Below are positions 1 through 12,577 of a stretch of 64,000 nucleotides of DNA, in pieces. Position 1 is the first letter of the stretch; each line of letters opens with the position of its first letter. The translations under genes were made by a program, and so were the position numbers. Source of the stretch: Liolophura sinensis (Eukaryota; Mollusca; Polyplacophora; Chitonida; Chitonidae); assembly GCF_032854445.1 (NCBI RefSeq), contig NC_088305.1, positions 8,603,717-8,667,716 on the forward strand. The letters are read 5' to 3'. Below the pieces are notes generated by a model. That model was given only the letters and a program-made list of their open reading frames with translations, was not told the origin of the DNA and did not search any database.

Positions 1-37
1 CCGCCAAAGCCAGTTAACAACGAGAAAGCTTTCGTTA

Positions 38-220
<183 letters not shown>

Positions 221-280
221 TTAACATCAAGCTTACAATTAACCAAACAGAAGCATAATTACTTTGTTTCGTTGTTATAT

Positions 281-384
281 GCGGTACTTAGGATTATTTC
301 ACTTATACGACGGCGGCCAGTATTATTATGGTGAGAACCGGACGGAGACCAGGGGAAACCCACAAACATCCGCAGGTTGGTGCC
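281..384 (-). mobile_element. SINE family 1 fragment
   Basis: Reverse orientation: GCGGTACTTAGGATTATTTC, CGACGGCGGCCAG and ATCCGCAGGTTGGTG. Confidence 0.88.
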
Positions 385-870
385 ACAAGAATAAATAAAA
401 TATGAACCATAGCTTTTACATGTTTTCGGCATAAGAAAATCTTTCCGCGCTTTTTGTAAGTGCTTGGCCATGCGTTTTTGTATGGCTGTAAGACTGGTTG
501 ACACGTGTTGGCTTTAGGTAGTTTTCAGACTAGAAATTTCCAACAGAGTGTGTTTTAAACTATTGTGTCAGTTTTACTAAAACAGCAGCTTGTGAAACAG
601 TCATTTCGCATGTCAGAGTAATTTTCGCTGCACAAAAGCATATTGTTACTTATTGAACCAGTATTATTATTATTATTACCACACGGTGGACTTCTAAATC
701 GGCGGGTTTGTCAAACCCCACGATTTCCAGTGTTCTTCCTTGACGTGACGTGCACATCCCTTTTATAGTAGATCGTCGCACAACCGTTTTGTCTTCATAC
801 CAGCTGTCTGTATACTTTAACAGCGCAAGCAGTACTTGGTAGCCTAATCCTAGATCCCTTTGATGTCAAA

Positions 871-1072
871 ATTATTTATTTATCTATTTGCTTGGTAGTT
901 TACGCCGTACTTAAGAATATTTCGCTTATACGACGGCGGCTATCATTAAGGTGAGAGGAAACCGTGCAGAACCCGGGACAAACACACAACCATCCGCAGG
1001 CTGCTCTGAGACTCTCCCATGTACGGCCGGAGAGGAAGCCAGCATGAGCTGAACTTGAACTCACAGGGACTG
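871..1072 (-). mobile_element. SINE family 1 copy
   Basis: Reverse: ATTTATTTATC, CGCCGTACTTAAGAATATTT, CATCCGCAGGCTGC, CGGCCGGAGAGGAAGCCAGC, GAACTTGAACTCACAG. Confidence 0.9.
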
Positions 1073-3684
1073 CTTAAATGGGGTTACTTTTAACCAATGA
1101 AGCAATCAATTCAGTCATTCCAAGCAAATTCCTTTATCTCCTGGACAAATAATCTAGACTGCTTTACTCTGACATAGTTAATGAGCAGTGACGTCGAGAT
1201 CTATAGACTATAAACATGTCGGCCTACACATCAGATTATTCCTTTAAAATAAGGCACCAGCAGTTTAGTCCGCCTCGGATTAGACCACATATCTAAAATA
1301 AGGAATTCATTACAATCTAAACTACGTCATGTCTGACTCTTTGGTCTCAGATGCTGCTAGTTATCACTGGCCCTGAGCCCTGAAGTTTTTTTAGATACTT
1401 TTCAAGGTACAAGATTTTTCTTCCTCATAACATCCACGTAAAATATTAAACAAAATAAAAAAAAAATAACTTGATTTGCTGAATCTTTGTCATTGCTGTT
1501 GAGTATGTGACAGGCTGCATTACAGAGCACGGAACTAACTACATTTCTATGTATTTTGTATAAAATTATCACCATTTATCCCTTTAAATTTGTGTTGTTC
1601 TGCACTGAGTTTATCGACAAGTGCACGCGACCTGATTGTTCGTACTTCTGAAATGGGTTTCAGCTGTTTAGAATTGTCCAACAGACGTAGATATAGGCGT
1701 TGTAGCAGACATTCGTAAACAGATCGTAAATCATGACCAGCGTTACAGGTTTGTCATTTTATAATCCCTATTTACAAACTCACCAGCCATCCACCTCCCT
1801 GCGTCACCATGTCACAGTACACAAGGAAGCCTTTTCCCACTCCGAACGGAAACACTCGGTACACGCCGCTCTTTGTGTGATTACATTTCTGTATTACTGT
1901 ACAATCGGTAGGATATGAGCATTCGAGAAAATTGCTGTGATCTGAAAAAAAATTCCTAGCGTAGTATTACTTTCGATTTACATCAATACACGAAACGTCG
2001 ATCATGGCAATACTGTCCAAACGTTTGTACACAAGAAAGAATTGACCTGTACGATATCAGCTCATGATGATGAATTCTGAACAAAACCATAACTGAATAA
2101 TTCACGACAATTACGCCAAATACAGCACTGTGCCTCTTCCTGTCGATGTGAGAACTAGCAAAACTGGGCGGGCCACTATGTCTATTCCATCGTCCTTTTT
2201 GGAAAAACACCAAGGAGAAAAGGTAAGGTCCTACCGTTTTAAAAATACGTCAGTTTTCAACAAAGCCCTCTTGTGCCGCCTCTACTGGTGTAGCTGGCCA
2301 CCACAGTTTTTGTAATATTCCTGCTTCACACAAGATACCCCACTTACTGACTGAAATCCACCAGTATCATGTTTTTTCTCAGACGAAAATTAAGACGGTG
2401 CTAATCATAATGTTCCCTTGCCTTTCTGGTATCTAATGAGAAATAAGTACGACTAGATATCGTTACCATATGTCAATGTGATGACATCAGGTTTATGGGT
2501 TGTCTGAAGGGGCCCTAACGGCGAAAGCTCGACTCGAACACGCGACACCTTATTGGTAGAAGGTCGCAGTAGGTCGGCGCTTTAAAGGAGAACCCAACGA
2601 TTTTGATATTTTCACACTAAATTTTCCCTAAAGACAATATTAAGGTTGTTAATCTGTAAACTATATATTAATATATTATGTTCCATTTAAAAAAAAATAA
2701 CATTAAAGTTGGACCTTCTGTCTATCTTGTCGGCCGCAAAGCCCTGGTCGGGTGACGTCATGCCGTGCATACCTCCTTCGATTATGTATTGAAAAGCTTA
2801 CCCGAAGCCATGCATTAGGCCTGCCCACATGTACACTTCTTAATTAGCACGCTGAAGATAATATAAGTAAAACAGTTTTACAACAAATATTTTGAAAGAC
2901 GGGCTACAGGAGTTGTTTTAAATCATGGAAAATCGTGTACAGTTAGCGGCTGCGCGATACGATGACCAATTTTGGCTCACTTATCGGCCGCATAGATGAC
3001 ACAACTGCGCTCCCGACTGGTTTGTCTGGCACCTGGTAGTACCTGTGGAGAATTTGTGAAACTAACAATCAAGTTAATCCTTTGTGTTATATCACCGGCA
3101 AAAAAACAATAAGGCATTATTGGGCCTTGTATGTATCTTTACAGTATGCTGCGTTATTTTACTGCAGCCACAAGTCACACTGGGGCATGAAATAATCTCG
3201 AAATTGCCTGTAAAAAGATTGTTTCCTGCTCTCTGTGTTGTAAACATAGAAACATCTGATGCCTGCGGTAAATGTATCGCTGTGACATCACATGGTCAGC
3301 GGTGGAGCGATCGAAGCGGAGTAGATTTTCTGATGTTTGATGACCAAATTCTGCAGGTTTTTCTCCCGTGTTCGACGTTTTAAACATTCGGAATGGATTT
3401 AGGGGACGTCAGACTACCCAGATTAAATGTCCCAGGGCTGGGGATCTACTTGAATTATCTAAGCCAGCGAGATCACCGAAATTGATCTTGACAGGTCACA
3501 GTGAGTTCTCTTTTACTGGATTATTACTCATTCATATAAAATTCACTCACATTCTTTGTTCAAATCAATGTCTATTTGTTCAAATCGAAGATAAAATATC
3601 TCTTCATTCAAACTGACACTTTTGCGCGATATATACTCGAAGTGTGGTTCACTGCGTGTCCCCTCTATATATTCATTCATTGTT
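1073..3684. other. No gene seen
   Basis: AT-rich sequence with short frames (1733-1918, 2130-2315, 3084-3383) without recognisable content. 2826-2900 is a dispersed repeat also found at 30.5 kb. Confidence 0.6.
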
Positions 3685-3816
3685 TTGATTGATATTTTAC
3701 GTCGTACTCAAGAATAATTAACTTACCCGATGGCGGACAGCATGTATTGTAGGAGGAAACCTGGGGAAACACATGAACTGGATTTGAACTCAAAGCGACC
3801 GCATTGGTGAGAGGTT
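3685..3816 (-). mobile_element. SINE family 1, internally deleted
   Basis: Reverse: TTACGTCGTACTCAAGAATA and TTTGAACTCAAAGCGACCGC with the middle missing. Confidence 0.82.
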
Positions 3817-4072
3817 TAAGGGTCATTGTGCTGCATTAGCGTACTATGTTTTCAATGGGAAATAAACAAGTCCATTGCTTTATCTAAAATCCCGTCACCT
3901 TAATTTTAACTCTTATTTTGATATCTGATTTTATGGTGCATTTTTTTATATTCTCAAATGATCTAAATCATATCTTTCTCTCTTAAGTTCGGTTGACAGC
4001 TCCTAAAGAGTAAACAAAGCTCGGGGTAACAGGCCTTCAGAATCGAAGTGAATGATTTGAGTTTGTGGTAAA

Positions 4073-4154
4073 AGGTAACCGGGCAGGACCCGGGGGAAAC
4101 CCACGACCATCCACACAGTGGTGGCAGACTTTCCCCCGTACGACCGGAGAGGAT
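4073..4154 (-). mobile_element. SINE family 1 fragment
   Basis: Reverse: GGAAACCCACGACCATCCAC and CGACCGGAGAGGA. Confidence 0.8.
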
Positions 4155-4909
4155 AGCTCTTTGAGTGGCACAGCTTGTAATACTGCAGGTAAAGTTTTAG
4201 ATTTTACGGGAAATTTAATCACCTAATAACTATCATGTGAAATTACCAGTTGCAGTTATAGTGTGCTTATTAGAATATTTCCAGTATAAAATACATGTTA
4301 CTTACATATTCTCAAAAAGATAACACTGACGGTTAGGTATTATTCCTTATTTTAGTCGGTGACAACTCCATACGTGTGAACTACCGCACTGTTCTCAAAC
4401 TAGTATAAATAAGTGTTATCAGATGTACATACCGGTCCACGTGGAAACATCGTCTTCATCGGCTTGTTCCACCAATGGTTGAACATCAAACTTTTTCAAA
4501 AATGTGTTATACGAAGACGCCACAAGGCCGGTGTTCAACAAAAGAAATCCACACATAACGGACAACATCTTGGATTGTTAGAATCTGACAGCTCTCGACT
4601 GAAGATTGTATGTTCACATACACTCTACAGTGACTTTATATCTGCTTGCTCAAGCCTGATTCGAGGGTAGTGTTGACAGCTATTAACAGTGCCGTCATCA
4701 CTGCACGCTACTGTTCCCGACTGATGTTAAGAAAACTGTAGTTTGAAGCCATATATACGTCATCAGAAAAAGCATGAGAAGCTTTTCTTCTACTTCTGAC
4801 TTTTAGGACACAACCTAACTTAAATGTTGAGAAATAAAATCAAACCGCTTCGTGTATCAATTAAAACACCTGATTTGTGACGTTACACTTTGTTGAATAC
4901 TAAATCATA

Positions 4910-5612
4910 TTGTTGTCGTACACAGTGAGGCCAGGCGTATTTCTTCTCTCAGGCATATTGGTATCGTACACAGGGAGACCAGGCGTATTTCTTGTCTCAG
5001 GCATATTGGTATCGTACACAGGGAGGCCAGCCTTATTTCGTCTCTCAGACATATTGGTATCGTACACAGGGAGGCCAGGCGTATTTTTGTCTCAGGCATA
5101 TTGGTATCGTACACAGGGAGGCCAGGCGTATTTCTTGTCTCAGGTATATTGGTATCGTACACAGGGAGGCCAGGCGTATTTCTTCTCTCAGGCATATTGG
5201 TATCGTACACAGTGACCAGGCGTATTTCTTGTCTCAGGCATATTGGTATCGTACACAGGGAGACCAGGCGTATTTCTTCTCTCAGACATATTGGTATCGT
5301 ACACAGGGAGGCCAGGCGTATTTTTGTCTCAGGCATATTGGTATCGTACACAGGGAGGCCAGGCGTATTTCTTGTCTCAGGCATATTGGTTTCGTACACA
5401 GGGAGACCAGGCGTATTTCTTGTCTCAGGCATATTGGTTTCGTACACAGGGAGGCCAGGCGTATTTCATGTCTCAGGCATATTGGTATCGTACACAGGGA
5501 GGCCAGGCGTATTTCTTGTCTCAGGCATATTGGTATCGTGCACAGGGAGACCAGGCGTATTTCTTGTCTCAGACATATTGGTATCGTACACAGGGAGGCC
5601 AGGCGTATTCAC
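4910..5612. repeat. 48-bp minisatellite, about 14-15 copies
   Basis: Unit contains GGTATCGTACACAGGGAGGC followed by CAGGCGTATTTCTTGTCTCA and GGCATATT; spacing between GGCATATTGG strings is 48 bp (for example 4951 to 4999). Some units are shorter by one or three bases, which shifts the frame. The 16-codon period leaves several frames open on both strands for up to 212 codons, but nothing indicates translation. Most copies differ by only one to three bases, so the array looks recently homogenised. Confidence 0.95.
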
Positions 5613-7467
5613 CCTGCCATAAAATCTTAACTGATGGGAGCAGTGCTCCAGGGTGTGTATGTTGTGATGCCTAATATGGCATGTAACGTATCCTAGTTGG
5701 CAATGTACACTTTACAAATGTTCTACATGGAAGGCTTAGCTCTATATACATATATGATCTATGTCACAGCACTTATGTTGGTGCGGTCATTATTTGAGAG
5801 CTGCTGGCCTCTCAGAAATTATACCTTTATATTGTGTATACAGGTATATAACATTTTTCTGATTACATATTTTATTTTACCGAATTTGTTTGGATTTTTT
5901 TCACTGGTTTTTAAAAGTGTCTGTATAGTTTATTTTGGTTTTTTGACGCTCTCTTTCGCTGTCCATTCACGTCACGTCATACTCATTCTTTCATCCGTTT
6001 CCTTCATTCTACCAACCTGTCCCATTTGTATTCCAAAATATCCATCATACAGTTATATAATGTTATACTTATATAGTGTCACGTCCCAATAGGTTATAAC
6101 AGCAGCTCACTTGTATAATTACGTTACCCCCTGTTTTACACTATAAGGTAACGTCGCTGGAAGCCATTTCTGTTGTGACGCTGATCATGCGTGGTAACAA
6201 AGATTTATACCAATAAGATTTTTCTCCTTAGAAAAGATCTGTACGTGGCGTTGTTTTAACCGAAAATATTGAATTCTTTCTTTTAAAAAATTATTCTTTC
6301 TTTTATTGAAATTAAGTAGGCGGTCTTACTTTCAGTTCAAAAAGTACCATTCTGAAAAGAAGATCAGAACATGTATTGTCCCTTATAACAAGATAACAAG
6401 ATACAGTGTTAAAGGAGGTAAAGAGCCTAGTTCGGCAAAAGAGGACGTGATGCTTCTGTTGCACCCTGTAACATCCGACATGATCACCGAGCGACCCATA
6501 TTCTGCCTTCATTCTGCAAGATTTAAGACTGTATTGGTTAAAGTGTTTGTGCTTTTTGTCTTATGTCAATAACAATGTTTATATGGAGAAGAAATAGATT
6601 AAGTAAAATATTCCATGCATAAAGGCGTTCAACAGACAACACTTAAAAGACTGCAAATCTTAAAATACTGCTATCTACAGCTGTAACTTTTTTTACCCCA
6701 CTATATTGCTGACCGCCATCGTATGATTGAAAGATTATTGAGTACGGCATAAAACACAAGTCAAAAAAATTAAGAGCTCGACAGTTATAAATGTCTTAAG
6801 GCGGTGACACGGATCAGTACTGAAACAGATACCAAACACTGGGTATGAAGACAGTTGGAAGACGTGAAACGTAATAGAATTGTGTACTGTGAACCTCAGA
6901 TCCGCCTTGATCAAAACCCGTATACAGTGCACTGGGACTAAACGTACCCCTGCCTTCAGGATCCGGGTTAAACGAAACCAGATATACACACTGACGTACT
7001 TGACGTAAGTCTACACCAAGTGAAGCAGTCGGCTTAAGCCAGATTACATTCACGTATACGTAACGTAATAAAAGCCTCACAGCAAGGTCGACGATGAAAT
7101 ATTAAACCCAGTGGTTTTGCAGGTCGGAGTGTAAAATTTCTTGAGAAGTAACGTGAACTGATTTATGGTCATGTGGACTTGGGAGCATGCAATAGAACAA
7201 CGCTTAAAATGAGTGTGACATATGTTTGTCATGTGTGTGACATGTGTGATGTATTAGGGACCTGCACAAACTTTCTTCACCTATATAAATTTACGAGTGT
7301 ATCTTTGTATTTTTGGTAACCATGTGTGTACCATTGACGATGGATTTAAATGGCGTGAGAATTTGTAGAACAGCGAGCAATACATTTTGAAATCAAATTG
7401 GATTTTTGGAATTTTACGACGTAAAATATGCGTTATTCAGAAGAAATTAGTCAACTAAACGACTGTT
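5613..7467. other. No gene seen
   Basis: Contains a 131-codon hydrophobic frame at 5697-6092 that I judge to be T-rich noise, and a SINE 3' end at 6708. Confidence 0.6.
6708..6769 (+). mobile_element. SINE family 1, 3' end only
   Basis: GCTGACCGCCATCGTATGAT to GAGTACGGCATAAAACACAA. Confidence 0.75.
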
Positions 7468-7468
7468 T

Positions 7469-7502
<34 letters not shown>

Positions 7503-7504
7503 TA
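7468..7504. repeat. TAA microsatellite
   Basis: About ten TAA units. Slightly imperfect ends. Confidence 0.95.
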
Positions 7505-7734
7505 GATAATGATTATTGGAATTGTAACTGTTGACATTCAGAGTGGTATATGCTTTGGTGTAATTAATTTTCCAAAATATTCCACATTTGTACATATGCT
7601 TCTGTAAACTGCTGAAGTCTTTATTTTTTGCGGATAATTCCGTGTTCAGACAATGGTCCATTGTCTTGGATGATCTCACACTATTTTGGGAAGATCGTGT
7701 TTAATTGTTCTGAGGCTTGTTTTTAATTAGTTTC

Positions 7735-8470
7735 TACATGTAAAACCACCTTCGCCCTGGGACTGGTCAATTGTATAGCCTTCATAGATACTGTAGAACC
7801 ACCTCCACGTGGTTACTGGTCATTTGTATAGCCTACATAGATACTGTAGAACCACCTCCACGTGTGGACTGGTCATTTTATAGCCTATATAGATGCTGAA
7901 GAACCACCTCCACGTGGGGACTGGTCATTTGTATAGTTTATATGCATGTTGATACTATAAAACCACTTCCACGTGGGACTGGTTAGTTTATAACCTATTT
8001 GCATGTAGATTCTATAAAACCACTCCCATGTGGGGACTGGTCAGTTTATAGCCTATATGCATGTAGATACTGTAAAACCACTTCCACGTGGGAACTGGTC
8101 AGTTTATAGCCTATATGCATGTAGATACTATAAAACCACTTCCACGTGGGGACTGGTCATTTTATAGTCTATATGCATGTAGATACTATAAAACCACTCC
8201 CACGTGGGGACTGGTCAGTTTATAGCCTATATGCATGTAGATACTATAAAACCGCTTCCACGTGAGGACAGGTCATTCTTATTTCATATAAAAATACTAT
8301 AGAATGACTTCAACGCAGGGGCTAGTGATTCTTATAGCCTATATAGGTGCTGTAGGATTACCTCCACGTGGAGACTGGTCATTCTAGCTGCTGATACAAG
8401 TACTAAAAATCCACGCTGGGGCTGGTCATTTTTATAGGCTATATACGTATTGCAGAACCACCATATCATT
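7735..8470. repeat. About 58-bp minisatellite with a CACGTG in most units
   Basis: About 12 units of the type ACTATAAAACCACTTCCACG, then TGGGGACTGGTCAGTTTATA and GCCTATATGCATGTAGAT. The middle units (about 7930-8270) are most alike; both ends are diverged. The E-box-like palindrome CACGTG recurs in most units. Units are 56-63 bp, so frames are not conserved. Confidence 0.9.
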
Positions 8471-9120
8471 CTCTTAAAAGCAGAAACTGAGCCTCTTGCA
8501 TGTGTGACAAAATTCATATATGATTTTTTTGCCAATTATTTTCAGTCAAGAATTGTCCAGCCTCTAGTCAAGCTGTGAATACAATAAAATATATCTAACT
8601 GTAAAGTTCTGAAAAAAAATAACGTTCCATAAAAGCGTAAATTCGTGTTGTATCTTTAAAGTCCCGAGGGATGGAACCCTGGTGTGTGATTAAATCCACT
8701 GTTTTGTTAACATATGAATACACTGTATATATGGTCTACACTTCAAAGGTCTTCACAAGCAGTTGTGTACAGGTATAGACAAATGTTTTACAGGAGACAT
8801 CCTCCTAATCAGTGGCTACTAAGAAAACACTGGGATTAAGAGAGGCTATCTTAATCCCAGAAAAAAACACTACTACCTTAGTTCACAACAAGCTATACAT
8901 TTTGTAAATTCCGACGTGAAGCCAAGGTTAAACTATCCAGAGTTGGATTAGAATCAGCATGATTGACAGAAATGGTCAAGGATAAAGAGCGTCCGATGGA
9001 AGCCTTTGGGTCCCTTAGCTGTGCGAGAATGTGTGCTATATATATTATATACTAGCATAGTATTACAGTAGAAATATATTTTTATATTTTAACATCCTTT
9101 TCGAAATAACGAGTTTTCGA

Positions 9121-9331
9121 AGCCTCCGTTGCCGAGGTGGATAGCGCGCCACGGTGACGCAAACACCCTGAAGCCTCTCACAAATGCTGTCGCTGTGATT
9201 GGATTCCTCTCCGGCCTTATGCCACGTGAGAAGGTATGCTAGCAACCCGTGGATGGTTGCTATTTCCTTCCAGCATAATGCCGGCCGGTGTTGAATAAGT
9301 GAAGTATTGAGTACGGCTTAAAACACCAATG
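9121..9331 (+). mobile_element. SINE family 1, full length, diverged
   Basis: Head CCTCCGTTGCCGAGGTGGAT, body CTCTCCGGCC and end GAGTACGGCTTAAAACACCA are recognisable with many substitutions; an old copy. Confidence 0.85.
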
Positions 9332-9389
9332 AAAAAGTGAGTAGACAGAATAAAAGTGAATTTATTGCACATTATTATTTCACTTTATC

Positions 9390-9437
9390 TGATTGGTGTT
9401 TTCGCTCCACTCAAGAATATTTCACTAATGGTAGGCC
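9390..9437 (-). mobile_element. SINE family 1, 3' end fragment
   Basis: Reverse: TGATTGGTGTTTTCGCTCCA then CTCAAGAATATTTCACT. Confidence 0.7.
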
Positions 9438-11846
9438 CATTATGTGCTGCCTTATTATATGGCGAATTTAGCATTGTCAAAGTACACATGGAAAAGACCT
9501 CCAAAACGAAGAATATCGTGTTAAGGTAAAAGTTATGCAAACAACAATTTTTTTTAAAATCTTTTTTGAGGCATATGTTATATCTTTTAATAACCTCTCT
9601 ATTTTCTACATATTTTCCGTCGATAGCTGAAAACTGTCGAAAATGAGGTCATTGATGAACTTGAACATTGATAAGAACGTGAGGTCAGCTTTGTGCACAC
9701 CCACTCAATCCCACGCTCAATTTGGACTCTTTTTCCACACACACTTGTTTGATAGTAGGCCCTATGTTGGAAATACGTGTGACAATGATGAGCTGATCAC
9801 TAACGATAGTTAGGTTGACCTCGGCACAACTAGCAGAAAAGCAGGAGATGTTTGTTTTTTATGATATTTACAAAATTGGAATTTATGAGAATTGATATCT
9901 TTACTATTTATGATTTCAAAGTTTTGTGGTTTTCGTAAAAATTAATGACTGCTCACCGTGAATTATGATACTGACATTAATATTTAGCCTCTGTTGAAAC
10001 GCTGTCCGTAACCATATCCATTTTCGGTTGGTAGGCCAACTGCATGTAAACCGTCTCGTCCACGGGTAGGTCTATGATATATTTCCATAACATTGGAGTC
10101 CACGATTAAAATTTATATTTCCAAGATTTCATTATCTTTCAAAAATGCCCACTTGCAACTTAACTCCTGTTTTGAGGGCTAGCGTTCAGCTACAGGTTTA
10201 CTACTTCCAGCATGTGTACAAATTGCGCGCGTCAAGCCTACACTACATATACGCAGTTGTGAGACCCAGGCTAGCTTCGGCGCAGTAGATTTGTACCTTG
10301 TTAAGGCATCGACTGCTGCGATCGGTTGATCCTTAGCATTCATAAAATATAAACTAAGCGTTAAATAAACCAATCACTACATAGCGCACACTATAATATA
10401 AACACTCGTTTTATATATATATAATAAATAATAATAAAAGCGGCGATTTGAGAGTATTTTGTATTGATGTTGGTGGCAACATTTTCTGCTGGTTGAAGCT
10501 GCTCCCACACTTTTAGCCACTAGAGCACGTACCAGTCCAATCTGAGCAATGTGGACGGGGTCATGCTCCCACACTTTTAGCCACTAGAGCACGTACCAGT
10601 CCAATCTGAGCAATGTGGACAAGGTCATGCTCCCATATTTTCAGAAACCAGGGAAAGTCCTTAAGTTACGAAAGGCACAAAATGTCCGGACATTTTTGAC
10701 CCGCCTGTATATAGTACAGGTGTAGCTTATGTTAAACCCTGAGGGTCGGCGTCGAATAACAGAGAAAGCAATTCTAAACAAATCTTAGGGGTTGTGTATA
10801 TAAAAGTACTGCAGATACTGAGGTCAGGGTTTGCACACATGTAGAGCACAATAGCACGAGGGGGATAGTCCATTGTTGATTGAGTTTGTGCATATTAAAT
10901 ATCGTGAATTACTGAATTTCTGACTTAGTATATAGTGTATATTAGAATCACTGTTAGACAAAATGTTAGAGTTTGTGTCTTAGCAGGTACTGTATGTATT
11001 GACCTGAGGTTTTACATGCACATAATGCACAATGACGCAAGGGGGTTGCTCCATCGCTCCAATTTTAAGTTGCTGTATTTAAGGCACACCATAGAGAAAA
11101 TTTACTGGTAAAACTGACGCGGAACAACATTCTGTGTGTTTATGTTCCAGCTTGTTACATTGACAAACTGCAACCTCTAGACTTGTCCGTGAACAAACAG
11201 TTCAAAGACGAATTGAAGAGCAGTTTCCAAGGCCGGGACGCTGGGAGAGGAAACTCACGTGGACACGAAGACTTTCATTATGAAGCCCATACATAATAGG
11301 TGGTTAATGAAGGCCTGCGAGGTAATTGTCAAGCAAAGACAACTTTTTAGACTGAATTTGTGAAATCCGGGCTACATGTATTTAAGTAAATGTAAATACT
11401 AGGTACGGTGTGTTGTGATGTATTGTCTGTACATGTATTTCTTTCCTTTCTTAAATATCAGTAATTTGAAACTTCAAAAAGGGAAAGTTATTTAATTTTG
11501 CTCTTCTTTAACGCCCTTCACCTTTGTAGTGGAAATATCTTATGAGATTGCAAGATTGTATATTCGCTTTTTGTTTATTTCCAGATAATTTGGCCACTAT
11601 CTGCAGTAGGAATATCCCCTAAGCATTGGTATTTGTAGTATTTTTGAAGCACCATGGATTGGCGTCTTCACACCTTGTGGGATTATCCTTAAATCGAATG
11701 TACAGATTTGACAAAAATCTATCTCCCATTCCATTTCTCGGCACCCCGCTTTGATAGCATTATACATTATGTGCATCCCACAGCTACCAATGTTCTTTTG
11801 TTAGCATAAGCTTATCATCATCTGGGGAGGGGGGGGGGGGAAGGGG
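9438..11846. other. No gene seen
   Basis: Only the 62-bp duplication at 10.5 kb. Weak diverged similarity between 10830-10880 and 11005-11060 (GCACAATxxCACGAGGGGG-like). Confidence 0.55.
10499..10630. repeat. 62-bp tandem duplication
   Basis: GCTCCCACACTTTTAGCCAC followed by TAGAGCACGTACCAGTCC and the rest through GTGGAC occurs twice in tandem, with a third degenerate start (GCTCCCATATTTTCAG). No gene is associated. Confidence 0.9.
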
Positions 11847-12125
11847 GCTCCGTGGCTCAGTTGTTTAGCTCGCTCGCGCAGCGCATTGAGCCAGGAGCCT
11901 CTCACCAATGTGGTCGCTGTGAGTTCAAGTCAAGCTCATGCTTGCTTCCTCTCCGGCCGTATCCCGGAAGGTCTGCGGCAACATGCGGATGGTCGTGGGT
12001 TTTCCCTGGGCTCTGCCCGGTTTACCCCCACCATAATCCTGGCTGCCGTCGTATAAGAGAAATATTCTTGAGTACGGCGTAAAACACCAGTCTAATAAAT
12101 AAATAAATAAACAAATAAATAAAAT
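11847..12125 (+). mobile_element. SINE family 1, full length
   Basis: Starts CTCCGTGGCTCAGTTG after a G-run (11827-11841) and ends in AAATAAATAAATAAAC. It contains TGAGTTCAAGTC (B box) and GAGTACGGCGTAAAACACCA. No duplication was seen at the ends. Confidence 0.93.
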
Positions 12126-12285
12126 AAGTGCCATACGTCCATCTGTGCATTCGTCTGACCCACTATTTGACCTGTTTCCGAGATGACTTTACACAGTAAC
12201 GAGGAAACGTGCTTTAATACATACATGTAGCTGAATCTTTGTCTGCTTGCCTGTCGTCCATAGCCCTCTGTTCTATCCTGAGCTG

Positions 12286-12577
12286 TATCTACAATGTAGC
12301 TTAGCATATTAACATGAACCAGTAACTTTGCTTTAATTGATATCTTACACTTTACTCAACTACTATGTTAAAATGAAACTTGTTTAAAACAGACATTGCA
12401 TATTGGCAATGTGCATTGCATATTGGCAATGTGCATTGCATATTGGCAATGTGCATTGCATATTGGCAATGTGCATTGCATATTGGCAATGTGCATTGCA
12501 TATCTACAATGTAGCTTAGCATATTAACATGAACCATTAACTTTGCTTTAATTGATATCTTACACTTTACTCAACTA
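12286..12577. repeat. 78-bp direct repeats flanking the 20-bp array
   Basis: Copies 12286-12363 and 12501-12577 both start TATCTACAATGTAGCTTAGC and end TTTACTCAACTA, with essentially one mismatch (CAGTAAC versus CATTAAC). The repeat-array-repeat order suggests that one duplication enclosed the array. Confidence 0.92.
12391..12503. repeat. 20-bp tandem array, about 5.5 identical copies
   Basis: TATTGGCAATGTGCATTGCA is repeated without mismatch. The unit is nearly self-complementary (TTGCATATTGGCAATGTGCA), so a run could form stems. It sits between two 78-bp direct repeats (12286-12363 and 12501-12577). Confidence 0.95.

Noticed and set aside
4905..5674. Several 100-212-codon frames with a YWYRTQGGQAYF repeat
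   Set aside because: Products of the 48-bp minisatellite in multiple frames; no start context, signal or domain.
5697..6092. 131-codon hydrophobic frame resembling a membrane protein
   Set aside because: T-rich sequence gives Phe/Leu/Ile runs by chance; no homology, splice sites or codon bias.
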